From assembly GCF_947507565.1 (NCBI RefSeq), contig NC_089175.1:6995733-7059732 (forward strand): a stretch of 64,000 nucleotides of DNA. The letters run 5' to 3'. Below the pieces are notes generated by a model. That model had not been told where the DNA came from and searched no databases. It saw only the letters and a list, made by a program, of their open reading frames with translations. This document shows, in pieces, positions 21,306 through 31,996 of the stretch. Made by a program: the position numbers and the translations under genes. This DNA is from Oscarella lobularis (taxonomy: Eukaryota; Porifera; Homoscleromorpha; Homosclerophorida; Oscarellidae). The stretch's first letter is position 1. Every line of letters begins with the position of its first letter.

Positions 21306-23002
21306 TTGGTTTGTAGTAGATCTAGACTTCATGCATACATACGCAAACAACTCTTTATACAGGTATGGGTCGATGCTTATTGAGAGAGAAGAAATGACGC
21401 CAGGAAATGTTCTCACGGTAAGAAATAAATATATAGCATTTATCTACATACGTTTTTTGTGTTCTATAGACTTTCTATGCTCTCTTGATTGGAACGTTTA
21501 TCATACTGCTCCGAATTTTTTTCAAGTGAAAGTCACGTGAACAAAGAATTTTTTATGAATAACGCGTTTCCTTCTCTAGGTCAAATTGGATGGTCACAAC
21601 ATTCGAAAATTAAATATCCAATGGCTGCGACGTCAGATAGGCGTGGTCAGTCAGGAGCCCATCCTCTTCGATGTCACAATCGAAGAGACCATTATGTACA
21701 GAAAAGAGGACGCCACGAAGAAGGAAGTCGTGCGAGCGGCGAAACTCGCAAACGCGCACTCATTTATAACGAAACTACCCAAAGCAAGAGAGAGAGAAAA
21801 AGACCACGTGGTATTTCCTAATAATCATTTTTCCTCATATGGTTATCATACTCTCGTGGGAGAAAGGGGGACCCAGTGTTCGGGTGGAGAGAAACGACGC
21901 ATCGCAATAGCAAGAGCAGTTATCCGCGATCCAAAAATCCTCCTATTAGACGAAGCAACGTCGGCTCTCGACTCGCACAACGAACACATAGTCCAAGAAG
22001 CATTAGACAAAGTCACAAAGAAAAAGTCAATAATTAAATAAATAATTAATATATTTAGGCGAGAGCAGAACGAACGACAATCATTGTCGCCCATCAATTG
22101 ACCACCGTACAGAACGCCAACCTCATCATCGCAATCGAACACGGTCGCGTTGCAGAAAACGGCAAGCATGCGCAGCTCATCAACTTGGGAGGCGTCTATC
22201 AACAATTAGTCAATGCCCAAGTAAAAGAATATAAAAATTTATTATCGTATTATATTATTGTTTCTTTCAAAGAGTCTTCTTGGTGACGTCAAAGATGATG
22301 ACGTTGATGATTCGGGCGTGGACGATTTGATGGGACCCCGCCCAAGTGGTTGGGTCTTCGAAAGAATCCTCTCATCGCCGTACAATCGAAAGTCCAAGGA
22401 CGCAATTCGTCGTCGCTTCGTTCCGTTCGTTCGATGCGCGCACTTCGGCGCACGGCGTCCCAAGTGAGCTGTCTCTCCCTCAAGGGGATTGCGTGGGGGC
22501 GGAGTCACTCCGTAACCGATTTTGCTAATGATGGGATTACGGATACCATCGTTGATATGAATGAGGATGAGGATAGTTTGTGTGAAGAGCGTCTTGGAGG
22601 TGACGATTCGGATGCGATTGTCAAGAAGATGCAAGAGGCAAATGAATTCGCCAGAAATGAAAATTATTCTATTGGGTACCTTCATGTGAGCGGGGGAACG
22701 TGACCCGTATTCGCTGTTTTACCAGGAGAAGTCTTTAAGGTAATCTCAAAATAATTTTCTATTTATTTTTCTATTTATTTGTTGTCTTTAGACGTATGGT
22801 TTGAAAGAGGATGAGTTGCTGGATAAAGCCGTCGTCTATTCGGTTGCTTTCGTTGCCGTTGGCGCTCTCTCCGGCGTTTCGCACATGTTGCAGGTAATAT
22901 TAGGTCACGTGTCATTAATTTCTATTCATTAATATTTTCTCAGACCGGTTTCTTTGCCGCTTCCGGCGAGAAGTTGACGATGCGATTGCGAACCTTAACC
23001 CA
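21306..23002 (+). pseudogene. ABCB-type transporter remnant
   Basis: Pieces match the intact minus-strand ABC gene: the [11 protein letters not shown] exon (about 21363-21418), FYALLIGTF exon, NBD1 exon with [16 protein letters not shown] (about 21580-21785), the signature/Walker B exon with [13 protein letters not shown] and [11 protein letters not shown] (21853-22015), the H-loop exon (22061-22219), the linker (22270-22739) and the start of TMD2 (22792-22892, 22945-23000). The Walker A exon and nearly all of TMD1 are absent. The LSGGE signature reads CSGGE. A one-base deletion near 22340 shifts the linker frame. The last TMD2 exon runs straight into another leader element. It cannot encode a working transporter. 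Confidence 0.88.
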
Positions 23003-23190
23003 CGCTTAATTTATTGAGGTACGTTTCTGGTTGTTCGCTCTCGCGTCGGCTCAATGGACCCCCTTACCGTTTCACCGTTCTTTATCATCTCAGCTCGCGC
23101 GGTGTAGCGACATTTCGCTGCATCGATTCACTCATTCCATCGTCGAAGACTCGAACAAGAAGCTTCTCCGCAATCGATTTACGGATAGAT
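23003..23190 (+). promoter_or_regulatory. E-box leader element, copy 2 (5'-truncated)
   Basis: Begins inside the element at TTAATTTATTGAGGTACGTTTC and keeps the downstream leader (TTACCGTTTCACCG, CATCTCAGCTCGCGC). The CACGTG portion is missing because the element is fused to the end of an ABC exon. It is followed by a ROCO exon fragment, not by ABC sequence. Confidence 0.6.
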
Positions 23191-23215
23191 ATAAAATTAT
23201 TTTTATTTGTGTAGA

Positions 23216-23402
23216 ATTGCGAAGAGCTGTCGCAAAAAGAACGCGAGTAGTTGCATCCGGCTCCCCAAGAGTGGAAGATGTGATTAGCGTTGTGACGCCT
23301 CGAAGCGTTCTCATCTTCACTCGATGGAAGAAATTCTTCGCTCTTATCTCATTGAACAAAGGAGCCGAGATCTCTATTCCAAACAATCGCGGGGGGGGGG
23401 AG
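23216..23402 (+). pseudogene. ROCO exon fragment
   Basis: After an acceptor-like TTTGTGTAG, the sequence follows the start of the large ROCO exon (as at 16622-16800): NCEELSQKERE, then a TAG, then RVEDVISVVTPRSVLIFTRW and LNKGAEISIPN in a usable frame. It ends at a run of ten or so G residues (about 23391-23400). It is a short, stop-containing relic and cannot be functional. Confidence 0.85.
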
Positions 23403-23552
23403 GAGGCCTCACCGATCAATTAGACAAGCGAACGAAATGAAATGCGAACGCCCTTACTTCGGACGTTTTTTGGAACCGGCAAACGCGTACAGACAAGACA
23501 AACCAAAAGAAAAAGACAAATTTGAAGTCAGTTCAACGTCGGGCTCACAGAC

Positions 23553-24041
23553 TCAGTGCAGTTTGACGCTCTTAATGGCGTCGTTTCTCATGCCCAAGTC
23601 GTCGGGAGTCGGGTATTCGCCGCTGTCTTTCGTCGAATTGGGACCCGTCTGTTGAACGCCTTCATAGAACGTCCACCTGCCATCCGTGTTGATGATAGCC
23701 GAACTCCAGTCCGACCTTCCAAGTTCGTCGACCGAGTCGCTGCAGCCCTGGCATATGCCTCCGTAGTGATAGTGGTCGAAAAGGGTAAGGTGTTTCTCCG
23801 AAGAATTGAGTGGTCTTACGGACAGTATGTCACCAAAATCGCTGACCTTGCCCATGGTCGCATCAATGATACGAACGTTGACTTTGCTTGTCGATTGGCT
23901 TGGGTTGCCGTTGCAATTGCTATAGCGGTATATGAGCCATTTTCGGTGGTCATTGACTTCAGCCGCCACCCCCTTTTCCGGCATATTCTTTTCCTCTGAG
24001 AATTCCTCATGGCCCCTAGAGAAATAAACGGTAATCGTCAT
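23553..24041 (-). CDS. Beta/gamma-crystallin domain protein
   Basis: Single-exon frame of 162 residues, starting ATG at 24041 and ending TGA at 23553. The C-terminal half (about 85-162) reads as a beta/gamma-crystallin Greek-key module: LTLFDHYHYGG, then DWSSAIINTDGRWTFYEG, YPTPDDLGMRNDAIKSVKL. The S-S-A-I-I-N and D-A-I-K-S-V steps resemble family consensus turns that can bind calcium. The N-terminal half (TITVYFSRGHEEF...) may be a second, divergent module. There is no signal peptide and no membrane helix. Family members are structural or calcium-binding proteins, and the role here is unknown. It is flanked by unrelated, decayed ROCO and ABC copies, so it probably survived or landed inside the duplication zone. 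Confidence 0.85.
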   Translation of the reverse strand: MTITVYFSRGHEEFSEEKNMPEKGVAAEVNDHRKWLIYRYSNCNGNPSQSTSKVNVRIIDATMGKVSDFGDILSVRPLNSSEKHLTLFDHYHYGGICQGCSDSVDELGRSDWSSAIINTDGRWTFYEGVQQTGPNSTKDSGEYPTPDDLGMRNDAIKSVKLH

Positions 24042-24092
24042 GTTGAATTATCGAGTTAGTCGGAGTTGTGAGCTTCGTTCGCTTGGGCCTCC

Positions 24093-24101
24093 TTTTTTAT
24101 A
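24093..24101 (-). promoter_or_regulatory. TATA box of the crystallin gene
   Basis: Reads TATAAAAAA on the minus strand about 52 bp before the ATG, within a GC-rich surround. The position fits a short 5' UTR. Confidence 0.5.
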
Positions 24102-24987
24102 GGCAGCGCCGCGGACCTGCATGGCCGGCTGACGCGGTTTGTTTTTCCGTTAGTGTCAGCTGCCGTTAGTGTCAGCGGTTGACGTATCCCCCATGCGGCT
24201 GTGCCACAACTTGGTCCTTGGAGTTTCTTAGTTATGGACGTCTTTGAAAGTAGGACAGATATTAACGATTCAGCTGTGTATTTGATTTATGTGCTTGGCT
24301 TCCACCGTGGCAGAGCCTTGGCGTGGCGCGGCGTTTCCCGCGTTGCCACAGTCAGCTGTGCTAGCTGTGTGTCACCTGTTGCTGCGGTTGTCTCGCTTCC
24401 TCGCGCGGACGCGGTTTTTGAGCAATATAGAAGAGCGTCACCTGTTTCCATCATCTCACTCTTTCTAATTAGAATTCATGAGTCGAGGCAAAGTTCCGAG
24501 AGTTCTAGAATTGGATGCTATATTCCGTAGTTTTTCACAATAATGACGTACTAAAGTGTACATATAACGGGACACATTATCGAGAGAACCCAGTACAGGA
24601 GCAGCTTGGGTTTGCGTGCTGCGAGCTGATAATGTGCCTCATGACACAGTCACCTGAGGAGGTATAGCTAACCAGCAGGTCGTGCAAGCTGATAAATTTC
24701 CCCTGACACGTTGCATGCACAATTACTCGATGGGGCAGAGATGTTGGGTAGCTCTGTGTCATCCTCACATGACATATCAAATAGTAAATTTTTTCGTGCA
24801 GATAAATTCTGTATAAGCACGCCGTGGTTAGACAATCTGATGCCCATAATTGCACATACTGTAGGCACTAATGGAGTAAAGAAGTGGTCATCATGCTAAG
24901 GGTGTTCTGGGATCACATGATGGCCAACAACGGGCCATCATTATCTAAAATTTTAGTTTAGTGTACATCTAGGTTATTGATTGAATC
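24102..24987. other. Intergenic, no gene seen
   Basis: Contains short repeats of CCGTTAGTGTCAGC (24150-24180) upstream of the crystallin promoter and otherwise only short frames. Nothing coding is recognised. Confidence 0.5.
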
Positions 24988-25265
24988 AATCACGTGATCG
25001 CTTCCATCTCCTGAGGCTAGTTGCGTTTCTTTCCTCCTGGGAGAAGCCGCGGAAGCTCGCAAGAAGCCCCACCCTTAAATTTATTGAGGTACGTTTCGGG
25101 TCGAGCGCATTCGCGTCGACTCGGCGGGTCCCCTTACCGGTACGTCGTCTCAGCTCGCGCTATCTCTCCCACGGCGATTCGTCGCGACGTTTCGCTACAT
25201 CGAGCCACTCGTTTGGTCATCGAAGAGTCGAACGAGAAGCTCAGGGATCGATTTCGCTCGTAGAA
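24988..25265 (+). promoter_or_regulatory. E-box leader element, copy 3
   Basis: AATCACGTGATCG, then GTTGCGTTTCTTTCCTCCTGGGAGAAGCCGCGG-type sequence, TTTATTGAGGTACGTTTC and the leader through GATCGATTTCGCTCGTAGAAAGCCG. It directly precedes the second plus-strand ABC copy and matches the minus-strand element at 49901-49598 in order and content. Confidence 0.65.
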
Positions 25266-28062
25266 AGCCGTTGTTCGACGAGACCACGCCTATTCGCCTC
25301 CTCCGGGTTTGCGGGCGACATCGAACGGGGTCCCCAACGGGGAAGCGAAACGAAGGAAAACGACGACACATCGCTCAAGCGAAGTATCAGACAGGTAAGA
25401 AGAAGAAGCAAAGAAACCCTACGATGTTTTTATAAGGTAACGTATGATTTCTCGTAATTCGAGTCCCGTTGAACCGAAACTAAAGCCAGTCTCTTATCAC
25501 ACTTTGGTAACCAAGGGGTTCACAGATTGAGAGAAGGGCTTAGGCATCACGAAAAAACGACTTACCTACCTAATTAGATTATATTGTGTTAAGATGTAGC
25601 TATTTATATTTGAATTAAATATTTATTTAAACTTACTTCTCCTAAGTTAAGTTAATAACTATTTATTTTTTATTTTCTAGTATCGATTTGCTGATAGAAT
25701 CGACGTCATTTTTATCAATCATTTCCAAGGCAACAACGTCACAATACCCGACGCGACGTTCGATCTCATCGAAGGTCCCAACGCGTTGGATAGTAGTCGG
25801 TCACGTGTCATGTTTTGTAATGAATCAATGACGTCGACTTCCTTGCCTAAAACCTAAATGTCTTGACTTTGAATCGGAGATGGCGAAGAGGGCGATTTAT
25901 TTCGCTATTATTGGAGCGATTACGCTTGTCTTTGCCTTCTTTCAAATTTCTCTCTGGGTGATGGCTTTGCAGAGGCAAATTACTCGAATGAGAAAGGCTG
26001 TTTCTTAAGGCCATTTTGGCGCAGGAAGTTGGCTGGTTTGATTTGCATAATCACGCGGAAATAATTAGCCAATTGGTTGAGTAAGCCATCAATAATAAAT
26101 AATTCTTCCTAATGATTATTCTATTAGTGGTATTGAGAAAGTTCATGAGGGGATTGGTGACAAAGTGGGCGTGTTCATTCAAGGGCTCGCCTCCTTTGTT
26201 GCCGGTCTCGGAATAGCGTTTTGGAAGAGCTGGGAAATGACACTCGTAGTCCTATCTCTCGTTCCCTTACTCGTCATAAGTCTGGCATTCACATCGAAGG
26301 TGAAAAACTCATTACTTTAATTAATCGGTATTTATTTATGTATTGTCTTAGTTGGTGGCGAGGTTTTCGACTCAAGTTCAAACGGCCTACGGAAGAGCCG
26401 GAGTCATAGCTGAAGAAGTTCTGGCCGCAATTCGAACAGTGAAGCATTTAGAGGCCAAAACAAAGCAGCTACAAAGTATATATAATTAATTAATTAATTT
26501 AAATAATTATTTATTATTTAGATATGAAGCTTGTTTGGATGATGCACGTCGTTTGGGAAGGAAGAAGGGCGTGTCATCGGGCGTGGCAGTGGGCTGTGTC
26601 TATTTCGTATTATTCAGCATGTTTGCATTAGCGTTTTGGTTAGCAGAAGGCCTACGTAAATCTAGACTTCATGCATACACGACTTTGTATATAGGTATGG
26701 GTCAAAGCTTATTGAGAGAGAAGAAATGACGCCAGGAAATGTCCTCACAGTAAGAAATGAATATAGAGCAATTATCTACATACGTGTGCGTTATACAGAC
26801 TTTCTATGCTCTCTTGATTGGAACGTTTATGCTAGGTTATGCTGCTCCGAATTTTTTCAAGTAATAGTCACGTGGAAAAGGAGTTTAATAGACTTATATA
26901 TTTTCTTTAGGTTTGCTACTGCTACTGGAGCAGCAGCCGGTCTTTTTGCAATACTAAATCACGTACGTGTCCTCATGTCCACGTTCTCCTCAATGACTCT
27001 CTTTCCACAGAAACCCAAAATTGATTCTTCTGCTGAAACGGGAATGCGATTACGTAGCGTTCAAGGTCTCATCGAATTTATTGACGTTGACTTCTCCTAT
27101 CCTTCGAGACCAGGCATCAAGGTCAATAGTGTTTCACATATATTTAATTCGTTGTTACAGATATTAAACAGCATCACGTTCAGTGTAAATAGTGGGGAAA
27201 CGAAAGCGCTCGTGGGCGCAAATGGATGTGAGAAAAGCACGCTGATACAACTCCTACAAAGATTCTATGACCCAACAGCAGGAAGAGTATATAAAAAATA
27301 TTCTTTACTCTCCAATGTTATGATCACGTTTCCTTCTCTAGGTCAAATTGGATGGCCACGACATTCGAAGATTAAATTTCCAATGGCTGCGACGTCAGAT
27401 AGGCGTGGTCAGTCAGGAGCCCATCCTCTTTGACGTCACAATCGAAGAGAACATTATGTACGGAAAAGAGGACGCCACGAAGGCGGAAGTCGTGCGAGCG
27501 GCGAAACTCGCAAACGCGCACTCATTATAACGAAACTACCGAAGGCAAGAGAGAGAGAGAGAGAGAGAGAGAAAGACCACGTGGTATTTCCTAATAATCA
27601 TTTTTCCTCATAGGGTTATCATACTCTCGTGGGAGAAAGGGGGACCCAGTGTTCGGGTGGAGAGAAACGACGCATCGCAATAGCAAGAGCAGTTATCCGC
27701 GATCCAAAAATCCTCCTATTAGACGAAGCAACGTCGGCTCTCGACTCGCACAACGAACACATAGTCCGAGAAGCATTAGACAAAGTCGTCACAAAGAAAA
27801 AGTCAATAATTAAATTAATATATTTAGGCGAGAGCAGGACGAACGACAATCATTGTCGCCCATCGATTGACCACCGTACAGAACGCCAACCTCATCATCG
27901 CAATCGAACACGGTCGCGTTGCAGAAAACGGCAAGCATGCGCAGCTCATCACCTTGGAGGCGTCTATCAACAATTAGTCAATGCCCAAGTAAAAGAATAT
28001 AAAAATTTATTATCGTATTATATTATTGTTTTTTTTCAAAGAGTCTTCTTGGTGACGTCAAA
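25266..28062 (+). pseudogene. ABCB-type transporter, degraded half-copy
   Basis: Collinear with the first half of the intact minus-strand gene: first exon near 25266-25398, TMD1 exons from 25681, NBD1 to about 27986, then the first bases of the linker exon, after which it joins Kelch 5' flank. Damage: the ATG region of exon 1 is deleted; scrambled sequence follows VMFCNES near 25835; a one-base insertion near 26007 (GCTGTTTCTTAAGG) creates a stop; the AFGGQ segment is altered near 26450; Walker A reads GANGCEKST instead of GASGCGKST; the signature is [11 protein letters not shown]2 and NBD2 are missing. A (GA)n stretch expands one intron (27549-27574). The original protein would have been an exporter; this copy is not expected to work. 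Confidence 0.88.
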
Positions 28063-28083
28063 GACTGCAATTCCTTGAACACC

Positions 28084-30437
28084 GTGTAGCGCACGCTAGT
28101 GCTTTTCATCGCCAGGAGCCAGTCGCTTTCGACGCTAAGGAATCGCGTCCTACTCATGCTTCGCGGAGATGCCGAAGTATTTGCAATTCCAATGCATCGT
28201 TTTGTCGACTGCAAACAAGTACAAGCAAAGAAACAGTTATACAAGACATGAAACAAGAACGAATTTGAAAGTCAGTTCCTCGTTCGATTTCTTGATACTG
28301 GTAGACCAACTTGTTGGTTCTTCGAGCGCGCTCGTTGGCAGCTCCGACATGATTACGTCGCCGGAACTGAACTGAATCTCTGTATGAAGGAGAAAATTGC
28401 CCTTTTAAAATTATATACAATTGCGTCTAGGCTGTGATAGAATTTCCAATTGGGGATCGTTATGAATCAACTTTCGCTTATGGAAAACAATTGGAGGAAT
28501 TTTCATTTCAGCTTTTGTGAAATCCTAATATGAAAATGGTGTCTCTAGTAGAATGATGCACAGAATCAATGAGATGCATATCTCTCTATTAGTGCAGAAA
28601 GACGGCGCATGGCGCTGCAAACGCTGGAGATTGGATTAATGGGTGGAGACACAATGAGGCTAAACGAAGCGCAAGAACCATTGCGGAAATAGTAATTGTA
28701 GAAATATTGTTTTTAATTTAAAAATATGTACAGTTCAGTTTCTATAGAAACACGGAATAGAGAAAGCGACATCTCTCGATCAGACTGCCGACGATTGCTC
28801 AAAATGAATTTTGAAAATGAATTTATTCTCTAATGCTCTAAGGCTAAAGGATGTGGCTCAAAGTTTATCAAAGTATTTGCATATTCCTGTCGCGTGATGC
28901 TTTGTTTCACCCCGTGACTCTATAGCCGCCGATACGTGCTATACCTCCCGTTCGAGCCGTTTGAGTCGTCGCCGGCGTGATTGTGTCGTACTGCAAAGGT
29001 TGCTGCCTCGACAAAGAACGATTTCGGTTTAGATCAATCATCATTGTTCTCCCTGGACCAAGTATAGACTCTTTGTGATCTCTCGTCCTTGACGCACTCG
29101 ATTCCATTTTCTCTATTCTATCCTCCTTCTCGACAATGTCTTCTGCGTGTCCGCCATCTCGAATTGGACACGTCGCCGCAGTTGTCAATGATGTGATGCT
29201 TCTGTGGGGAGGAATATCGGTGAAATCGACGGGAGACGAGTACGAGTGCTCTCCCGATGTGATCGAGTGCTTTGATTTGTTGACAAGACAATGGTATCGA
29301 CGACAAGCAAAGTCAAACAGCCCATCCGACATGCCTCATCCATGTTCCGATTCACGAATCGGCGTCGTTCAAAATCGGGACATATATCAATTCGGTGGTT
29401 CCTACTCCTCTTTCGGCCGTCGCGCCTTTTCGAACGCTCTCCACAAATTAGATGGTTTGACGCTCGAATGGGAACGAATCGTTCCCGAAAACCAATCGAC
29501 GCCCACCGGGAGATCGCATCATGGAGTGTGCGTGTTAGGAAAGGAAGGAGATGAACGCCTTGTCCTGATGGGAGGATTAGGAGCAAACGTTTCCTCAAAA
29601 CCGAAGGAAGCTCAATTCTTTCCTAATCCTGTTGATCCCTCCGAGGGGTGGAATAATGAAGTTTGGTTGTTTTCTCCCCAAAAGAGTGAGTGACGTTTAA
29701 ACTGTCTTTAATTTGATGTAGTCATTTGTTTGAAGGGACTGCGATTCTAGCTCAGTGCACAGGAAATAAACCATGTCCTCGGCAGGGGCATTCCTTTACT
29801 GCAGTTGATGTTAATCAAGCAATTCTTATTGGCGGTAATAATGGTATGCCAGTATTTTGTGATGTTTTTCTATTCGGGCTCAACTCACTGGTATAATGAG
29901 ATAGGTTTGTCATTAATTATATAAATAGTGTGTATTTTGCGTAGGAGTGGATTGAACTGAAATTGGATCATCCTCTCATACCTCGATTCCTCCATTCGAC
30001 GGTCGTTGTTAATATTCCCGCATTGGGGGGGCCAGTTGCGTTTGTCTTATGGGGATACGGGGAAGAAAGGTTTCCTCTGTCTCGCGCCCAAATGATTATA
30101 ATTCGCTCTCAAAAGTGCAATATGGTAATATAATTCTTTTTATATAACATTTTAACAAGACGTTTATTTGACAGGTGGAAATATCAGGTGAGCCAGCTCC
30201 AACAGGGTTTCAGTCGGTCTGCTCCGTCGTTAATAAAAGAGGTTTTTTGTATTTCTTTCGATTTGGAGGATCACCCCATCAATTGGATGGGGCACCGCCA
30301 GAGGCGCTGTTAGACATTTTGAAATACGGTAAAGTTATAACAGACTTTTTCAAATGGAATTCATAGGTTGCATAGATTTAAAAGACGATAGTGGAAAACT
30401 GTTTTGCCATGGTTTGAGCGGACCATATGAACAAGAA
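28084..30437 (+). repeat. Segmental duplication copy B (Kelch exons with 5' flank)
   Basis: Counterpart of 14166-16573. It begins at GTAGCGCACGCTAGTGCTTT immediately after the truncated ABC linker exon and ends within the fifth Kelch-region exon. The short CGTCTAGGCTGTGA repeat is retained at 28425-28590. Confidence 0.9.
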
Positions 30438-30449
30438 GTGAGTAAATGA
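29136..30449 (+). CDS. Kelch-only paralogue of the ROCO N-terminus
   Basis: Exons 29136-29685, 29736-29890, 29945-30124, 30175-30328 and 30376-30449 join in phase to 370 residues ending TGA at 30447. It keeps all six Kelch-like blades and lies very close to residues 1-350 of the ROCO protein at 15211, but after DLKDDSGKLFCHGLSGPYEQE the frame runs through what was a splice site and stops. No Roc, COR or death domain follows; the next sequence is ROCO-type 3' flank and a scrap of E-box element (30617-30668). It could make a free propeller that competes with full-length paralogues, or be an unexpressed truncated copy. The clean frame argues against long-standing neutral decay. Confidence 0.7.
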
Positions 30450-31494
30450 CGAATTTTTTTTTCTTTGGAACCGTACATTTGTTTTCCGTTTTTGTCTTAC
30501 AACAGTCCCCAATCTCTGCTTTTATGAATTTTTTAGCTTTCAGCTTTTCTCGGTATGCGTAGCAATTTCAATTTTTACTATTGGTATCTTTTCAAGTTTT
30601 GTGCGTTCATATTGAGTAATCACGTCATCGCTTTCACCTCTTGACGCCAGTTGAGTTTCTTTCCTCGTGGAGAAGCGACATGAAAGCAATTGAAACCATG
30701 GGTAATTAATTAAAACTTGAATTATACATACCTATAAGGTAGCCTCGGTACCAGAAGGTCTGGTCTAAGGCAATTTAGTCTAACCTTGAAGTAACCTCGT
30801 AACCCAGAAGCACGGCTAAAGAAATTACTGCATTTTCTACGCGTCATCATTAGCGCGCTTGAAAAGAATCCTGTGTGGCTGTACTGTAGGTACTATCATC
30901 AGTATGGGCATAGATACAAGAGTATCGGAGAAACCGCTCAGTCATGAGGATTGTCGACGTTTGTCCTTCTCTCCTACGCCGTTGCCAGGAGCAAATGTGG
31001 GTCGCCGGACCAAAGGAGTCGAGAAGAAAACGACGTATAATCGTTAGATGAACATAAGCATTCGAAGCGCCCTCTTCTGTCCTTAGACTCGTTTTTTCTT
31101 CTCAAAGACGCAAGGCCGGTCCGTTGAGCGAGAACGATGTTTTCTTTCCTGCGGAAGCAGCCCCGCCCCTTCCTCATCGCCCAATGGCCGCGACGCATCC
31201 GCTCCCTCGTAAGCAATCGCGCGTCTATCGCTCCGTCGCTCCTTTGAATTTTGTTCAAATTGACTATTTCTGTCAGCGACTTAGTGAAGTCGTATTCGGG
31301 GGCCCCTATTTCGGACCCGCTGTCCATTCGTACTTGCTTCACGCGCTTTGCATATCAGAAAGTGAAATTTAGTACTATTTGCGTGACTAAATGCGTGTGG
31401 TAGATGCTGAAAGAAGAATCAATGGATCCTAAGGTCTGTCTTTCGGTCCCAAATGGTGTAAACGATAAGTGATATGACCCCTAAGGTATACATA
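30450..31494. other. Intergenic, no confident gene
   Basis: Starts with ROCO-type 3' flank and an element scrap containing AATCACGTCATCG, a CACGTG core changed by one base. From 31124 to 31372 there is an open frame (ENDVFFPAEAAPPLPHRP...) with no recognised domain, no paired splice sites and an overlapping frame on the other strand, so it is not called as a gene. Confidence 0.45.
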
Positions 31495-31499
31495 TTTTT

Positions 31500-31724
31500 G
31501 CAAATGATGCCAATGACGTCACGCAGCTGCTCACTACAGGCCCTTGCTGGTGTGGCCTTTGCAAGTGCTTCAACGATGCTGAATTTCAAGTACGAGCGGG
31601 TTTTTATAGAATTATTTAATCGCCCTCTCCTTTTCTTTAGATTTTGAGTGGTGATGGGACTTCGCCGGTTGGCAAAATCGTTTCTCAGTGGTCGAACGTC
31701 AGACGGAACGCGAGCGAATCGTGA
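31500..31724 (+). pseudogene. Phospholipid scramblase fragment
   Basis: Two pieces, up to 31589 and from 31641, join across a GT-AG intron to read TTGPCWCGLCKCFNDAEFQ then ILSGDGTSPVGKIVSQWSN. This matches the part of the scramblase (PLSCR) family with the GPC-C-C stretch, the F-[ED]-[IV]-S-D-G segment and VGKI-QW. After QWSN the family's REAFTDADNFG block is absent and the frame hits TGA. No upstream or downstream scramblase exons were found within several kb, so this looks like a relic. Identification is from memory of the family pattern. Confidence 0.6.
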
Positions 31725-31834
31725 AACTGACACGTTATCAGGGGAAGGAGCTACGAGATTTCCATGCTCTCTCAGAGAAACAGATGCAGGAATTGAAAGA
31801 AGAACGGATAATAGAATTAGGCAAAAAAAAGTAA
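31655..31834 (+). other. Coiled-coil-like frame overlapping the scramblase fragment
   Basis: In a different frame of the same exon: RFSVVERQTERERIVKLTRY and on to QELKEERIIELGKKK, rich in E, R, K and Q as in a helical coiled coil. It ends at a good donor (AAA|GTAAGT). A following frame from ATG at 31859 to TAG at 31996 (MDAEAKRAFLYQVSRNQELI..., ending in a hydrophobic stretch) would join in phase only across a 27-nt intron, which is implausibly short. I do not recognise the product. It may be an exon of a small unknown gene starting at the acceptor-like TTTCTCAG (31681-31688). Confidence 0.35.
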
Positions 31835-31996
31835 GTCTTTGGCATGAGAACTCCTAGAATGGATGCCGAGGCTAAACGAGCGTTTTTGTATCAAGTTTCT
31901 CGCAACCAAGAGCTAATCAACTCCCCACTTCCTAGATATACTGTATTGTTAGCTGGTCCTCCAACTTGTCTGTACATGGTTGGGGCTTATGAGTAG

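Noticed and set aside
21586-22041. Active ABC half-transporter
   Set aside because: Walker A and most of TMD1 are absent and the linker is frameshifted.
23391-23402. Poly-G run as a functional element
   Set aside because: It is a simple homopolymer at the end of a ROCO fragment and may be a sequencing problem.
30974-31372. Opposing open frames as a gene
   Set aside because: Frames on both strands overlap, no domain or paired splice sites are seen, and the region is next to decayed repeats.
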